Positions 6,241 to 14,906 of a stretch of 21,535 bases of DNA are shown one piece after another. The position numbers and the translations under genes are program-made. Position 1 is the stretch's first letter; every line of letters starts with the position of its first letter. Under the pieces are notes generated by a model. That model was not told the origin of the DNA and made no database searches. It saw only the letters and a program-made list of their open reading frames with translations. The DNA is taken from contig JAJZVE010000009.1 in assembly GCA_021845835.1 (NCBI GenBank), positions 1 to 21,535 on the forward strand, given 5' to 3'. The stretch comes from Pseudomonadota bacterium (lineage in GTDB: Bacteria; Pseudomonadota; Alphaproteobacteria; Acetobacterales; Acetobacteraceae).

Positions 6241-7758
6241 CTACCGGGCCAGCCAACGCCGGGTGACGGCCTTGCGGGCCGGCGTCACGCGCGCCCGGTC
6301 ATAAGCCTCGCCCGCCATCTTGATCGCCTCTGCCTGTGTCGGATAGGTGTGGATCACCCGCGCCAGAGCGCCCAGTCCGATCCCGGAGTTGATCGCGAGC
6401 GAGATCCCGTTGATCATCTCCCCCGCATGGCGCGCAACGATCGTGGCACCCAGGATGCGATCGGTGCCGTCCTCCACATGGATCTTCACGAATCCGCCCG
6501 CTTCCCCATCGGTCACCGCGCGATCCACATCGTGCATGAGGATCGTGAAGGTCCGAACCGGAATCGCCCTGCGTCGTGCCTCCCGGACGTACAAGCCGAC
6601 ATGGGCGATTTCCGGGTCGGTGTAGGTGCACCAGGGGATCGTCAGCGCGCTGAGGCGGCTGCGGCCTAGGAACAGCGCATTTCCCACGGCGATGCGCGCG
6701 GAGGCCTCGGCGGCATGGGCGAACCTGTGTTCCAGGCACACATCGCCCGCGGCGAAGACCCGGTGGTTGCTGGTACGCAGGAAGTCATCGACATGGATGC
6801 CGCTCTCGGCATCGTAGCGAACCCCGGCCGCCTGCAGGCCCAGGCCTTCGACATTGGGCGCCCGACCGATCCCGACCAGGATCTCATCGACGGAGACACT
6901 GAATGTCTCGCCCCCGCTCGAAAGATCGACGACCTTGGTCGGGCCGTCCATCCGAACCGCGACTACCGAGGTATTGAGATGCACCTCCACGCCATCGCGG
7001 GACAGGGCGTTCGATAGGGCCTGCGCCGCATCGCGTTCTTCCCGCGGTAGGAACATCGGGTCGTCCTGCGCGATGACGACGTGCGCTCCCAGCCGACAGA
7101 ATGCCTGCGCCAGTTCGCAGCCGAGCGGGCCGCCCCCCATCACCAGCAGGCGGCGCGGACATTCGGCTAACTGGAACACGGTCTCGCTGGTCAGGTAGCC
7201 GCACGCGTCCAAGCCCGGGATCGTGGGGGCAAGCGGGCGGGCCCCGGTCGCAATGATGGCCTTCCGGAAACGCAGCGATGCACCGCCCACGGAGATGGTC
7301 TGCGCTCCCGTGAAGCAGGCGGCGCCGAAATACACATCAACCCCGGCCTCGCTCAGGCGCTGCGCCGAATCGACGCGGCTCAATCGTGCCTGGATCAGCC
7401 GCATCCGTTCCATCGCCATGGGAAAGACGGCGTTGATGCCGGCTGGCACCTGGGCCCCGAAATCGGCCGCGGCACGCATATCCGCGTAGAGCCGGGCGGT
7501 CCGAAGGATCGTCTTCGACGGCACGCAATCGACGTTCAGCCGGTCACCACCGATAAGATCACGCTCGATCAGCGCAACCTTCGCCCCGAGCGCGGCCGCC
7601 TCACGCGCCGCGGTCACACCCCCAGGCCCCGCACCGATGACCACGAGATTGTAGCGATCGGCGGACACAGGGTTCTGCCAGGCGGAGGGGTGGACGTTCT
7701 CGACGAACTCGCCGTCGGACCGATCGTCGCCCGGTGGCTGTGCCGGCACGTTGCTCAT
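6241..7758 (-). CDS. Mercuric-reductase-like FAD/NAD(P) disulfide oxidoreductase lacking one redox Cys
   Basis: A 505-residue cytosolic flavoprotein of the class I pyridine nucleotide-disulfide oxidoreductase family, in the MerA-like/dihydrolipoamide dehydrogenase-like branch. It shows the FAD-binding GAGPGG at residues 42-47, a second dinucleotide fold (MGGGPLGCELA), the FAD-contact motif FAAGDVC, the dimerisation-domain motif IPWCTYTDPEIAHVG, and the C-terminal catalytic pair in HTYPTQAE (His470, Glu477). The redox-active site is altered: the family pattern GGxCLNVGCxPSK reads GGDRLNVDCVPSK, so the first cysteine is Arg73 while Cys78 remains. Without the disulfide it should not act as a normal disulfide reductase. 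It has no N-terminal metal-binding domain, so mercury reduction is unlikely. Start 7758 overlaps the preceding gene stop as ATGA. It is the last gene of the operon. Confidence 0.87.
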   Translation of the reverse strand: MSNVPAQPPGDDRSDGEFVENVHPSAWQNPVSADRYNLVVIGAGPGGVTAAREAAALGAKVALIERDLIGGDRLNVDCVPSKTILRTARLYADMRAAADFGAQVPAGINAVFPMAMERMRLIQARLSRVDSAQRLSEAGVDVYFGAACFTGAQTISVGGASLRFRKAIIATGARPLAPTIPGLDACGYLTSETVFQLAECPRRLLVMGGGPLGCELAQAFCRLGAHVVIAQDDPMFLPREERDAAQALSNALSRDGVEVHLNTSVVAVRMDGPTKVVDLSSGGETFSVSVDEILVGIGRAPNVEGLGLQAAGVRYDAESGIHVDDFLRTSNHRVFAAGDVCLEHRFAHAAEASARIAVGNALFLGRSRLSALTIPWCTYTDPEIAHVGLYVREARRRAIPVRTFTILMHDVDRAVTDGEAGGFVKIHVEDGTDRILGATIVARHAGEMINGISLAINSGIGLGALARVIHTYPTQAEAIKMAGEAYDRARVTPARKAVTRRWLAR

Positions 7759-9056
7759 GCCAACCAGCCGCCCGAGAACCCGGCGCGGCGCAGACCGGTC
7801 CCAATATAAGGACACTGCCGCATCAGGTCCCAGATCAGCCGCGAGCGGTGGTTCTCGATCATGAGGACGACAATGCCCTGATCCAGACCGAAATCGGTGT
7901 CGGAAACCCAACCGGACGGACCGCCGCCCGACAGGGTGGGATTGAAGCCGCTGGGCAGTCTCGATCCTCGGAGCATTTCCGGGTACCGGGCACAGAAATG
8001 CCGCGCTGCCGACAAGACCAGACCAGGCGCGAACGGCAACGAGGCAAGTGTCGCACAGGGGCCGATGGTGCCGTCGTCGGGTCCGTACGGTACGCCGCGC
8101 GCGGCATAATCGAGCATCCGGCGCTGCCGGCCATCGACCCGCAGCGTCCTGAAGCCGGGACCCTGGTTGGCCGTGATGCCCCAGCAATTCTCGCCATAGC
8201 CCTTGAACCCGTACGGATTGCGTCTTGCGTATTCCCGCTGGATCTCGACGGCACGTCGGGTATTCTCGAAATAATCGCAGTCCTTCTCGCGCATGAACTG
8301 GTCCCGTATGCCGGCGAAGTCGATCCAAGCATGGGAGAACTGGTGGATGAAGAGCGGACCAGCGTAGAGAAACTCGTAGTCGTAGATGTTCTCCCACTGA
8401 TAGGTCTCGGTCCAGGCGATGTAGCTGTTTTCGGGCAGCGGATGGGTGGGCGAGGCCAAGCCGAGCACGTAGAGGATGGCGGCCTCGTCATACCCATCCC
8501 ATCCGTAGTGCAGAAACCCGCTCTCCGGCTTCCAACCCTGTCGCGCGGTCGCCGCGCCGCCGCAGGCCCATTGCCAATCGGCGCGGCGATAGATTTCGTC
8601 CGCACATTCCCGGATTTCGGTCTCCGCCGCGCAATCTCCGCTGAAATAGGTGCGTGCGACCAGCACCCCCGCCAGCAGGAGCGTGGTATCGATCAGCGAG
8701 ACTTCGCACCGCCAGGCGCGCGCTCCTGTCTCCATGTCGAGGAAATGGTAATAGAACCCCTTGTATCCGGTCGCGTCCGGTTGCTCCCCCTGGCGGCTGT
8801 TCGCGAAGAACCGCAGCGTAAGCAGGGTGCGCGCCGCGGCATCTTCCCGGGCGATCCAGCCGCGCTCCACCGCCACCGGGTAACAGGACAACGCGAAGCC
8901 CACGGCGGCGATGCTCGCGGGCGAGCCGGCACGGCTCGTATCGGCCACCAGACCGATCCGCGGATTGAATTGCCCCAGGAAATAATCGAACGCCGCGTGC
9001 TGGAGCCTGTCCAGCAACGCCTCGTCGGACTCGGCGGCGGGATCAGGCCCCATCAT
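7755..9056 (-). CDS. PF10091-type glycosidase (putative glucoamylase, GH144-like)
   Basis: A 433-residue protein of the 'putative glucoamylase' (PF10091) type. Some relatives (GH144) are beta-1,2-glucanases, and related domains occur in cyclic beta-glucan synthases. Conserved-looking segments are YKGFYYHFLDMETG (98-111) followed by SLIDTTLLLAG (120-130), HYGWDGYDEAAILY (183-196), YEFLYAGPLFIHQFSH (227-242), CWGITANQGPG (291-301), SLPFAPG (339-345), and GLDQGIVVLMIENHRS (390-405). Aromatic and acidic residues dominate, as expected for an (alpha/alpha)6 carbohydrate-active barrel. There is no signal peptide, so it should act in the cytosol, unlike many secreted members. It overlaps the GH39-type gene by 14 bases and the flavoprotein gene by 4. 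ATGs at 9056 and 9053 are both possible, with no strong ribosome binding site. The substrate (beta-1,2-glucan, sophoro-oligosaccharide or other) is inference. Confidence 0.85.
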   Translation of the reverse strand: MMGPDPAAESDEALLDRLQHAAFDYFLGQFNPRIGLVADTSRAGSPASIAAVGFALSCYPVAVERGWIAREDAAARTLLTLRFFANSRQGEQPDATGYKGFYYHFLDMETGARAWRCEVSLIDTTLLLAGVLVARTYFSGDCAAETEIRECADEIYRRADWQWACGGAATARQGWKPESGFLHYGWDGYDEAAILYVLGLASPTHPLPENSYIAWTETYQWENIYDYEFLYAGPLFIHQFSHAWIDFAGIRDQFMREKDCDYFENTRRAVEIQREYARRNPYGFKGYGENCWGITANQGPGFRTLRVDGRQRRMLDYAARGVPYGPDDGTIGPCATLASLPFAPGLVLSAARHFCARYPEMLRGSRLPSGFNPTLSGGGPSGWVSDTDFGLDQGIVVLMIENHRSRLIWDLMRQCPYIGTGLRRAGFSGGWLA

Positions 9057-10494
9057 GCGCCGCGCACGGAAAGGTCACGGCAGCCACCGCCAGCGGCGGA
9101 AGGGTAACACTGAAGCTGAGCATGCCCTCCTTGAACTCGAACGGAAGCGGCTCCGGTTCGCAACGCGATGCGGCACTGAGTTCGACCACGGCCGCGGGGC
9201 TGAGATACTCCGGGGACCCCATTTCCTGCCAGTGCCGCTTAGGGTTCCCGTGGTCCGCATCGATCCGCCGGATCGTGGCCCCGCTTGGCGGGGGGGCGTT
9301 GGCGAGCTCAACCTGCACAGTCTCTATTGCAATCGGATGGCGTGGCAGGCCGTAATTGGTCAGCACAATCGTCGTCTCTTGCTCGCCGCAAACAACCCAC
9401 GCATCGACGGTGGGGTGCGTGCCCGTGACCGGCAACATGGCGGTGCCGAGCGCGTGCAGCAGCGCGAAGGCATGATAGGACGGCTTGGCGATGCCGTGAA
9501 TGTTGAGCAGGCCGAAGCCGCCATGGAAGGGAACCGACGGGAAGTAGTTCTCCTCGAAGATGTCAGAGAACGTCCAGTAGCTGTAGCCCTGCACGAGCCC
9601 ATTCGCTTCCATGATCGTCTTGACGATGAAGGCCGCGGCGTAAGGCTCGTCATGCATCGGGTCGCGGGGATTCGAGGACGTGCACCATTCGGTGTAATAG
9701 AGCGACCGGTCGCCGGCCTGCAGGCGCGCCTGGCGCGTCTCGTCACGCAACACGCTGCGCCGGCTTTTCGAAAGCTGGGCTTCTGTGTCGTCACCGGGCT
9801 GGCCGAATGCATCGGTCGGGTAGTGATGGGTACTGATGAAGTCGGCCGGAAGCCCGTTCTTCGTGCAGAAGGTGATGAATTCGTCGATCCAGGCGTTCTC
9901 CGCCGTAGCGGGCCCCCCGACCTTAAGCACCGCATCCACGGATTTGATTGCCTCCACGGTGTAGCGATAGAGCATGAAATACTCGTCCTGGCTGCCGCTG
10001 CCGAAGGCATCCAGATTCGGCTCGTTCCATACCTCGAAGAACCATGTGCGCACTTCAGCCGCCCCATAGCGCTCGATCCAGTGAACGACAAGCCGGCGGA
10101 TCAGCGTTGCCCATTGGGCGTAGTCCCTGGGCGGGGTGACATTGGCGCGATAGTGGAATGCGGTCTTGCTTCCGGACGCCAATATGCTCGGCATGAAGCT
10201 CAGTTCCACGAACGGCCGCATGCCGATCGACAACAGGAAGTCGAACAGCTGGTCGGCATTGAAGAACGAATAGAAGAGGGTGTCGCCCTCACCGACAAGG
10301 GTGCCCATATCGTCGCCCAAGAGGCCGTGGAGACGGACGTGGCCAAAGCCCAACTCCTGATGGGAGCGCCGCATCTGCGCCTGCCAGTCGGACCGCAGCC
10401 CTAACGGCGCGTGGCCGCTGCCGACGGTATGCTCCCAGAAATGCGGGATGCTGGAGGCAGGAGCCATAAGGTCGCAGGAAAACGCCGTCGCCAT
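9043..10494 (-). CDS. GH39-family glycosidase (beta-xylosidase-like)
   Basis: A 483-residue enzyme of glycoside hydrolase family 39, a retaining (beta/alpha)8-barrel family that includes beta-xylosidases and other beta-glycosidases. The catalytic sites can be seen: the acid/base Glu158 in FFEVWNEPNL (152-161) and the nucleophile Glu269 in YYTEW (266-270). Their spacing is close to that of characterised GH39 xylosidases. HVRLHG (52-57) and STHHYPTD (221-228) are further barrel motifs, and a beta-sandwich-like region follows after about residue 350. No signal peptide is present, so the enzyme is probably cytosolic and acts on imported oligosaccharides. ATG 10494 has GGAG 7 bases upstream; an in-frame TTG at 10500 is less likely. 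The gene lies 100 bases after pgl, the largest gap in the operon. Xylosidase is the family default; beta-glucosidase or another specificity is possible. Confidence 0.88.
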   Translation of the reverse strand: MATAFSCDLMAPASSIPHFWEHTVGSGHAPLGLRSDWQAQMRRSHQELGFGHVRLHGLLGDDMGTLVGEGDTLFYSFFNADQLFDFLLSIGMRPFVELSFMPSILASGSKTAFHYRANVTPPRDYAQWATLIRRLVVHWIERYGAAEVRTWFFEVWNEPNLDAFGSGSQDEYFMLYRYTVEAIKSVDAVLKVGGPATAENAWIDEFITFCTKNGLPADFISTHHYPTDAFGQPGDDTEAQLSKSRRSVLRDETRQARLQAGDRSLYYTEWCTSSNPRDPMHDEPYAAAFIVKTIMEANGLVQGYSYWTFSDIFEENYFPSVPFHGGFGLLNIHGIAKPSYHAFALLHALGTAMLPVTGTHPTVDAWVVCGEQETTIVLTNYGLPRHPIAIETVQVELANAPPPSGATIRRIDADHGNPKRHWQEMGSPEYLSPAAVVELSAASRCEPEPLPFEFKEGMLSFSVTLPPLAVAAVTFPCAAHDGA

Positions 10495-10594
10495 GGTCAA
10501 TCTCCGCCATTCATCCGCAGCAGCGAGAGGCCGCCGGGGCTCAAACGCACATGTCAGGGTCTGTTCCGTGGGCCCGGTCGGGATGAGGCCCGCA

Positions 10595-11332
10595 TCAACG
10601 CACCGTCGCCGGCCCAGCCGCCGCGTCGCTGAAGATCCACAGCGTTCCGGTGGGACGAAGCCGTGCAGCGGGCAGGCGGTTGTCGCCGCGGCGGAGCCGA
10701 TCGAGGATCGCCCGCTTTTCCGCCCCGGTGACCAGGAAGGCCACCCGCCGGCTGCTCTCGAGTGTTGGATAGGTCAACGTGATGCGCGTCTCGGGCCTGG
10801 CGCCGACGACGGCGGCGACCCACCGCTCCCGTTCCGCGAGCACGGTCGTGCCGGGGAGCAACGAGGCGGTGTGTCCGTCGGATCCCAGGCCTAGAAGGGT
10901 CACGTCGAACAATGGTCGCGCCGGATCGACGCATTCCGAACCATAGAATGATTTGAGGGCGCGCTCATAGGCTGATGCTGCCGCTTCGGGACCGACGCCA
11001 TCGGTTGGAATGGGATGAATGTTGGCAGGGGGGATCGGCACGCGCGACAGCAAGCCCTCCCGTGCCATCCGATAGTTGCTCAGCATGCTGTCGTGGGGCA
11101 CAAATCGCTCGTCGCCCCAGAACCAATGCGTTCGCGCCCAGGGAAAGGCGTCGCGGAACGGTGCGCCGGCCAGATCCTCATAGAGAAGCTGCGGCGTCGA
11201 TCCGCCCGAGAGACAGATGGCAAAGCCTCCGTCCTTCGCTGCAGCCGCGGCGAGCAGCCATTCCGCCACCCGGCGCGACAGGGTCTGCGGATCGGCAAGA
11301 ATTTCCAAGTTGGCGTCGGGTGGGATTGTCAT
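10595..11332 (-). CDS. pgl: 6-phosphogluconolactonase
   Basis: A 245-residue cytosolic enzyme that hydrolyses 6-phosphoglucono-delta-lactone to 6-phosphogluconate, the second step of the oxidative pentose phosphate pathway. It is of the NagB/DevB-like type, with SGGSTP at residues 42-47, GDERFVP, and LLGLGSDGHTASLLPGT. Length is normal. ATG 11332 is preceded by AAGG at 7 bases and overlaps the stop of the HAD gene as ATGA. The frame stays open further upstream, but that part lies inside the HAD gene. Position after zwf and gnd agrees with the role. Confidence 0.94.
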   Translation of the reverse strand: MTIPPDANLEILADPQTLSRRVAEWLLAAAAAKDGGFAICLSGGSTPQLLYEDLAGAPFRDAFPWARTHWFWGDERFVPHDSMLSNYRMAREGLLSRVPIPPANIHPIPTDGVGPEAAASAYERALKSFYGSECVDPARPLFDVTLLGLGSDGHTASLLPGTTVLAERERWVAAVVGARPETRITLTYPTLESSRRVAFLVTGAEKRAILDRLRRGDNRLPAARLRPTGTLWIFSDAAAGPATVR

Positions 11333-12249
11333 TGGAGTGCCTTCCCGGCCGAGGGGCGGGGCGGTGGTCGTTCCCCGGACAGACGTGCGGAGTCCGGCGC
11401 AAGTGCACCAGGCCGGCCACAAGGTGACCTGGTGGTCGGCGCCAGAATCAGTTTCCGTATCGCCTGGGCAAAGCCCTCGTTCTCGTTGCTGTCGGTCACG
11501 GCGTCTGCCTCCGCCTTCACCGCATCGCTGGCATTGCCCATGGCGATGGACAGGCCACCTGCGCGGAACATGGAGACATCATTCGGCATGTCCCCGATGG
11601 TGGCAATCCGGTTAGCCGGAATGTCGAGAAGCCGGGACAGGGTCGTCACGACCGTCCCCTTGTTGGCCTGCGGGTGGGTCACGTCGAGGTAGTACGGCTG
11701 GGAGCGCTCCGCGCTCGCCATCTTGCCCAGGGCGCTCCGCGCCATCCCCTCGCAGGCCGCGACAAGGTCAGGATCGTCTGAGACACCGACGATCTTGACG
11801 GCATGCGCCAGATGCGCGGCGGTAAACGACGGTACCACCTCGGCGTCGAACTTCACCGTCCATGCCTCGCGCGCCACATGCGGCGCGGCCTTGTCGCGGA
11901 CCCACCAGGTCTTGGCCGAATAGACCCAAACGTCCAACCCCTCGCCCAGGACCAGCTCCATGGCCTGCCGGGCCGCCGCGGGATCAAGCGTGTGACTGGT
12001 GATCTCCGACAGATCGGGTTTGACGAGCACGCCGCCGTTGAAGCCGGCGGTAGGGCACCGCAGAGCGAGCGGCTCGACCAGCATGCTCATGCCACGCGGC
12101 GGCCGCCCGCTGGTGATGGCAAGCGCAATGCCCGCCTGGTGCAGTTCCCGGGCGGCCGCCTTTGCCGCCTCGGTCAGCACCTTGTCTTCGGTCACGAGGG
12201 TGCCGTCCACGTCCGCCAACACCAGGCGGATATCCTGTTGCCCGGTCAC
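11329..12249 (-). CDS. Cof-type HAD-IIB family sugar-phosphate phosphatase
   Basis: A 306-residue phosphatase of the haloacid dehalogenase superfamily, Cof/IIB type. The four motifs are present: DVDGT at residues 13-17 (nucleophile Asp13, general acid Asp15), TSGR at 46-49, Lys197 in NKG, and GDMPND at 219-224 for magnesium binding. Such enzymes remove phosphate from sugar phosphates or related small metabolites. The substrate is not predictable, but the place between zwf and pgl suggests a pentose phosphate intermediate or a damaged side product. It starts with GTG, which overlaps the zwf stop (GTGA). Residues after about 270 form a Pro/Ser/Arg-rich tail not typical of the family, which runs into the pgl start. 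Confidence 0.88.
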   Translation of the reverse strand: MTGQQDIRLVLADVDGTLVTEDKVLTEAAKAAARELHQAGIALAITSGRPPRGMSMLVEPLALRCPTAGFNGGVLVKPDLSEITSHTLDPAAARQAMELVLGEGLDVWVYSAKTWWVRDKAAPHVAREAWTVKFDAEVVPSFTAAHLAHAVKIVGVSDDPDLVAACEGMARSALGKMASAERSQPYYLDVTHPQANKGTVVTTLSRLLDIPANRIATIGDMPNDVSMFRAGGLSIAMGNASDAVKAEADAVTDSNENEGFAQAIRKLILAPTTRSPCGRPGALAPDSARLSGERPPPRPSAGKALQ

Positions 12250-13853
12250 GGTGTCCGCTCCAGGGTTGGCCCGATCGGCCGCCAGGCGCGGCCCCCATCA
12301 TGCGCCAGCAGGTCGTCGGCGGCCTTGGGGCCGTCGCTGCCGGACGCATAGTCGGGAAACCGAGCCGTCTTCGCCGCCCAGTCATCGAGCACGGGCTGCA
12401 CGATGCGCCACGCTTGCTCCACCATGTCGGCACGCATGAACAGCGTCGGGTCGCCGATCATCACGTCATACAGCAGCGTCTCGTAGCCGACATTGGGCTC
12501 CTTGGGGAACCAGTCATCGTAATTGAATTCCAGCTTCGCCGGCGCGAGATCGACCACCGGTCCGCGGCGCTTGACCTCGAACTGCAGGGAGATCTTCTCG
12601 TCCGGGGCGATGCCGAGCACGAGCCAGTTCGGCTGCAAGGTATCCACAGCCGTGCCCTGGAAAGCCGCGAAGGGCGCCCGTTTGAAGCGGATGGCAATTT
12701 CCGTCGTCCGCCCCGACATATGCTTCCCGGTCCGGATGTAGAAAGGGACGCCGGCCCAGCGCCAGTTGTCGATCTCCAGCTTCAGTGCGACGTAGGTCTC
12801 GGTATTCGAGTCCGCGGCCACATTCGGCTCATGCCGATAGGCGTTGGCCTTTTGGCCCAGCACCGTGCCGGCGCGATACTGGCCACGTACGGCTTGCTCC
12901 GGCTTGGCGGCAGGCATCGCAGCGAGCACTTCAGCCCGCTTCGTCAGCGTTGAGGCGGCATCGAATCCCGTGGGTGGTTCCATGGCCACCATGGACAGGA
13001 GCGTAAAGAGGTGGTTGGGCACCATGTCACGCAGCGCCCCGGTCGCTTCATAGAATTTTCCGCGCTGCTCCACGCCCACCGTTTCGGCCACCGTGATCTG
13101 CACATGATCGATGCGGTCACGGTTCCAGATCGGTTCGAACAACCCATTGGCGAAGCGGAAGGCCATCAGGTTCTGGACTGTCTCCTTTCCCAGAAAATGA
13201 TCGATCCGGAAGATCTGATCGTCATGCAGCGTCTGCCGGATGCTGGCGTTGAGCGCGCGGGCCGAGTCCAGGCTATGGCCGAACGGCTTTTCGATCACCA
13301 CCCGCCGCCAGCGCGGATGCTGCCCACCGCCCGCCTGGTCACTCAGCTTCGCCTTGCCGATCTGCTCCACCACCGTCCCAAAGAAGCGGTCGGCGACGGC
13401 GAGATAGAAGATGACGTTTCCCTCGGTCCCGTGGGTCCTCTCGACTGCCTCCAACGACCCGGCGATCTTGCTGTACAGCCCGGGCTTGGTGAGGTCGCCC
13501 TGGATATAGGACAGCTTGTCGGCCAGCCGCTTCCAGGCCGCCTCGTCGATCCGGTCGATCACGAATTCCGCGGAGGCGTCGCCGACGAAGCTCTTCAGCG
13601 TGTCGTAAAGATGGCTGCGCCAGCTCTCGGTGGTCGCTTCCGCGAGGTCCACACCGATAACGGCAAAGTTTGCAGGCAACACCTTGGTCCGCGAAAGGTT
13701 GTAGAGCGCCGGCATCACCAGGCGTGCGGTCAGGTCGCCCCCGGCGCCGAAGATGACCATCGCGCAAGGGTCCGCAGGGCTTATGTCCGGTCGCGGTGTC
13801 CGCTTGGCCACGTGAGCAGCCCGGGGTTCCCTGGTCGCATGGGTGTCTGGCAT
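12246..13853 (-). CDS. zwf: Glucose-6-phosphate 1-dehydrogenase
   Basis: A 535-residue cytosolic enzyme that oxidises glucose 6-phosphate to 6-phosphogluconolactone with NAD(P)+ and opens the oxidative pentose phosphate pathway. The nucleotide-binding GAGGDLT lies at residues 36-42, EKPFG at 188-192, and the substrate-binding signature RIDHFLGKE at 216-224. Length is slightly above the common 480-500 residues because of a polar N-terminal extension of about 28 residues before the Rossmann fold. ATG 13853 has GGAG 8 bases upstream, inside the end of gnd; the gap to gnd is 5 bases. Confidence 0.96.
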   Translation of the reverse strand: MPDTHATREPRAAHVAKRTPRPDISPADPCAMVIFGAGGDLTARLVMPALYNLSRTKVLPANFAVIGVDLAEATTESWRSHLYDTLKSFVGDASAEFVIDRIDEAAWKRLADKLSYIQGDLTKPGLYSKIAGSLEAVERTHGTEGNVIFYLAVADRFFGTVVEQIGKAKLSDQAGGGQHPRWRRVVIEKPFGHSLDSARALNASIRQTLHDDQIFRIDHFLGKETVQNLMAFRFANGLFEPIWNRDRIDHVQITVAETVGVEQRGKFYEATGALRDMVPNHLFTLLSMVAMEPPTGFDAASTLTKRAEVLAAMPAAKPEQAVRGQYRAGTVLGQKANAYRHEPNVAADSNTETYVALKLEIDNWRWAGVPFYIRTGKHMSGRTTEIAIRFKRAPFAAFQGTAVDTLQPNWLVLGIAPDEKISLQFEVKRRGPVVDLAPAKLEFNYDDWFPKEPNVGYETLLYDVMIGDPTLFMRADMVEQAWRIVQPVLDDWAAKTARFPDYASGSDGPKAADDLLAHDGGRAWRPIGPTLERTP

Positions 13854-13858
13854 CGGGG

Positions 13859-14881
13859 CTACTCCGCCGCGCTTCGGCTGGCCTTGGGTTCGGGGTCGGT
13901 GGCTTCGCTGCCCTCGATATGCCCGCCGAAGCCGAAGCGCATGGCCGACAGCATCCGTTCTCCGAAGGTATGCTCCTGGCGCGAGCGGAAGCGGGCGTAG
14001 AGCGCCGAGGAGAGCACATGCGCCGGCACCGCCTCCTCGATTGCGGCCTCGACGGTCCAGCGGCCCTCGCCCGAATCCTGGACGAAGCCGGAGAAATCCT
14101 CCAGCTTAGCATCCTTCGCCAGCGCCGCGGCGCCGAGATCGAGCAGCCAGGAGGAGATGACGCTGCCGCCCGACCACACCTCCGCAATATCGGGCATGTT
14201 CAGCGTGAAGCGCTCGTCCTCGGGCAGGTCCTTCGAGTCCTTGTGCCGCAGGATATCGAAGCCCTCCGCATAAGCCTGCATCAATCCGTACTCGATCCCG
14301 TTATGGACCATTTTGACGAAATGGCCGGCGCCGGACGGGCCGGCATGGATGTAGCCACGCTCGGCGCGAGGATCGGCTGTCTTGCGCCCCGGTGTCCGTG
14401 GGATATCGCCCAGACCGGGAGCCAGCGCCGCGAAGATCGGATCGAGATGAGCCACGGCCGCCTTCGATCCGCCGATCATCATGCAGTAGCCGCGATCGAT
14501 GCCCCAGACGCCGCCGGACGTGCCGCAATCGACATAGAGAATGCGCTTCCCGGCCAACGTCCTGGCCCGTCGGATGTCGTCCTTGTAGAAGGAATTGCCC
14601 CCATCGATAATGATGTCATCCGGTTCCAGCAGGCCACCGAGGCGCATGACGGTCTCCTCGGTGATCGCGCCCTCCGGCAGCATCACCCACACGACGCGCG
14701 GCGTTTCCCGCAGTGCCGTCACCATCTCCTCCAGCGACCGGGCGGCCGTGGCGCCGGCCTTGGCCAGCGCCACGCCAGGCTTGGGACTGGTATCGAACAC
14801 CACGCACTGGTGGCCGGCCTTCATCAGCCGCCGGGCGATATTGCCGCCCATCCGCCCGAGTCCAATCACACCGATCTGCAT
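13859..14881 (-). CDS. gnd: 6-phosphogluconate dehydrogenase, decarboxylating (short, NAD-type)
   Basis: A 340-residue enzyme that converts 6-phosphogluconate to ribulose 5-phosphate and CO2. It belongs to the short form (about 300-340 residues), against about 470 for the classical NADP enzyme. [10 protein letters not shown] (7-16) is the Rossmann turn. After the second strand the sequence is VFDTSP with Asp30, where NADP enzymes have an Asn-Arg-Thr; an acidic residue there favours NAD+. IIDGGNS (91-97) is conserved, and [16 protein letters not shown] (184-199) carries the catalytic Lys190. ATG 14881 is preceded by AGGGAG at 8 bases; the frame is open upstream, but that part lies in the end of the fusion gene. 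The gap to that gene is 25 bases. Confidence 0.94.
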   Translation of the reverse strand: MQIGVIGLGRMGGNIARRLMKAGHQCVVFDTSPKPGVALAKAGATAARSLEEMVTALRETPRVVWVMLPEGAITEETVMRLGGLLEPDDIIIDGGNSFYKDDIRRARTLAGKRILYVDCGTSGGVWGIDRGYCMMIGGSKAAVAHLDPIFAALAPGLGDIPRTPGRKTADPRAERGYIHAGPSGAGHFVKMVHNGIEYGLMQAYAEGFDILRHKDSKDLPEDERFTLNMPDIAEVWSGGSVISSWLLDLGAAALAKDAKLEDFSGFVQDSGEGRWTVEAAIEEAVPAHVLSSALYARFRSRQEHTFGERMLSAMRFGFGGHIEGSEATDPEPKASRSAAE

Positions 14882-14906
14882 TTGCTGCACTCCCTGAAAA
14901 TAGCCG

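Noticed and set aside
7759..8397. Upstream extension of the flavoprotein frame
   Set aside because: It lies inside the PF10091 gene in another frame. ATG 7758 overlaps that gene's stop as ATGA and gives a family-like N-terminus.
10570..10591. GGGCC/GGCCC inverted repeat downstream of pgl
   Set aside because: Only five base pairs with a 12-base spacer and no T-run; too weak to call a terminator inside the operon.
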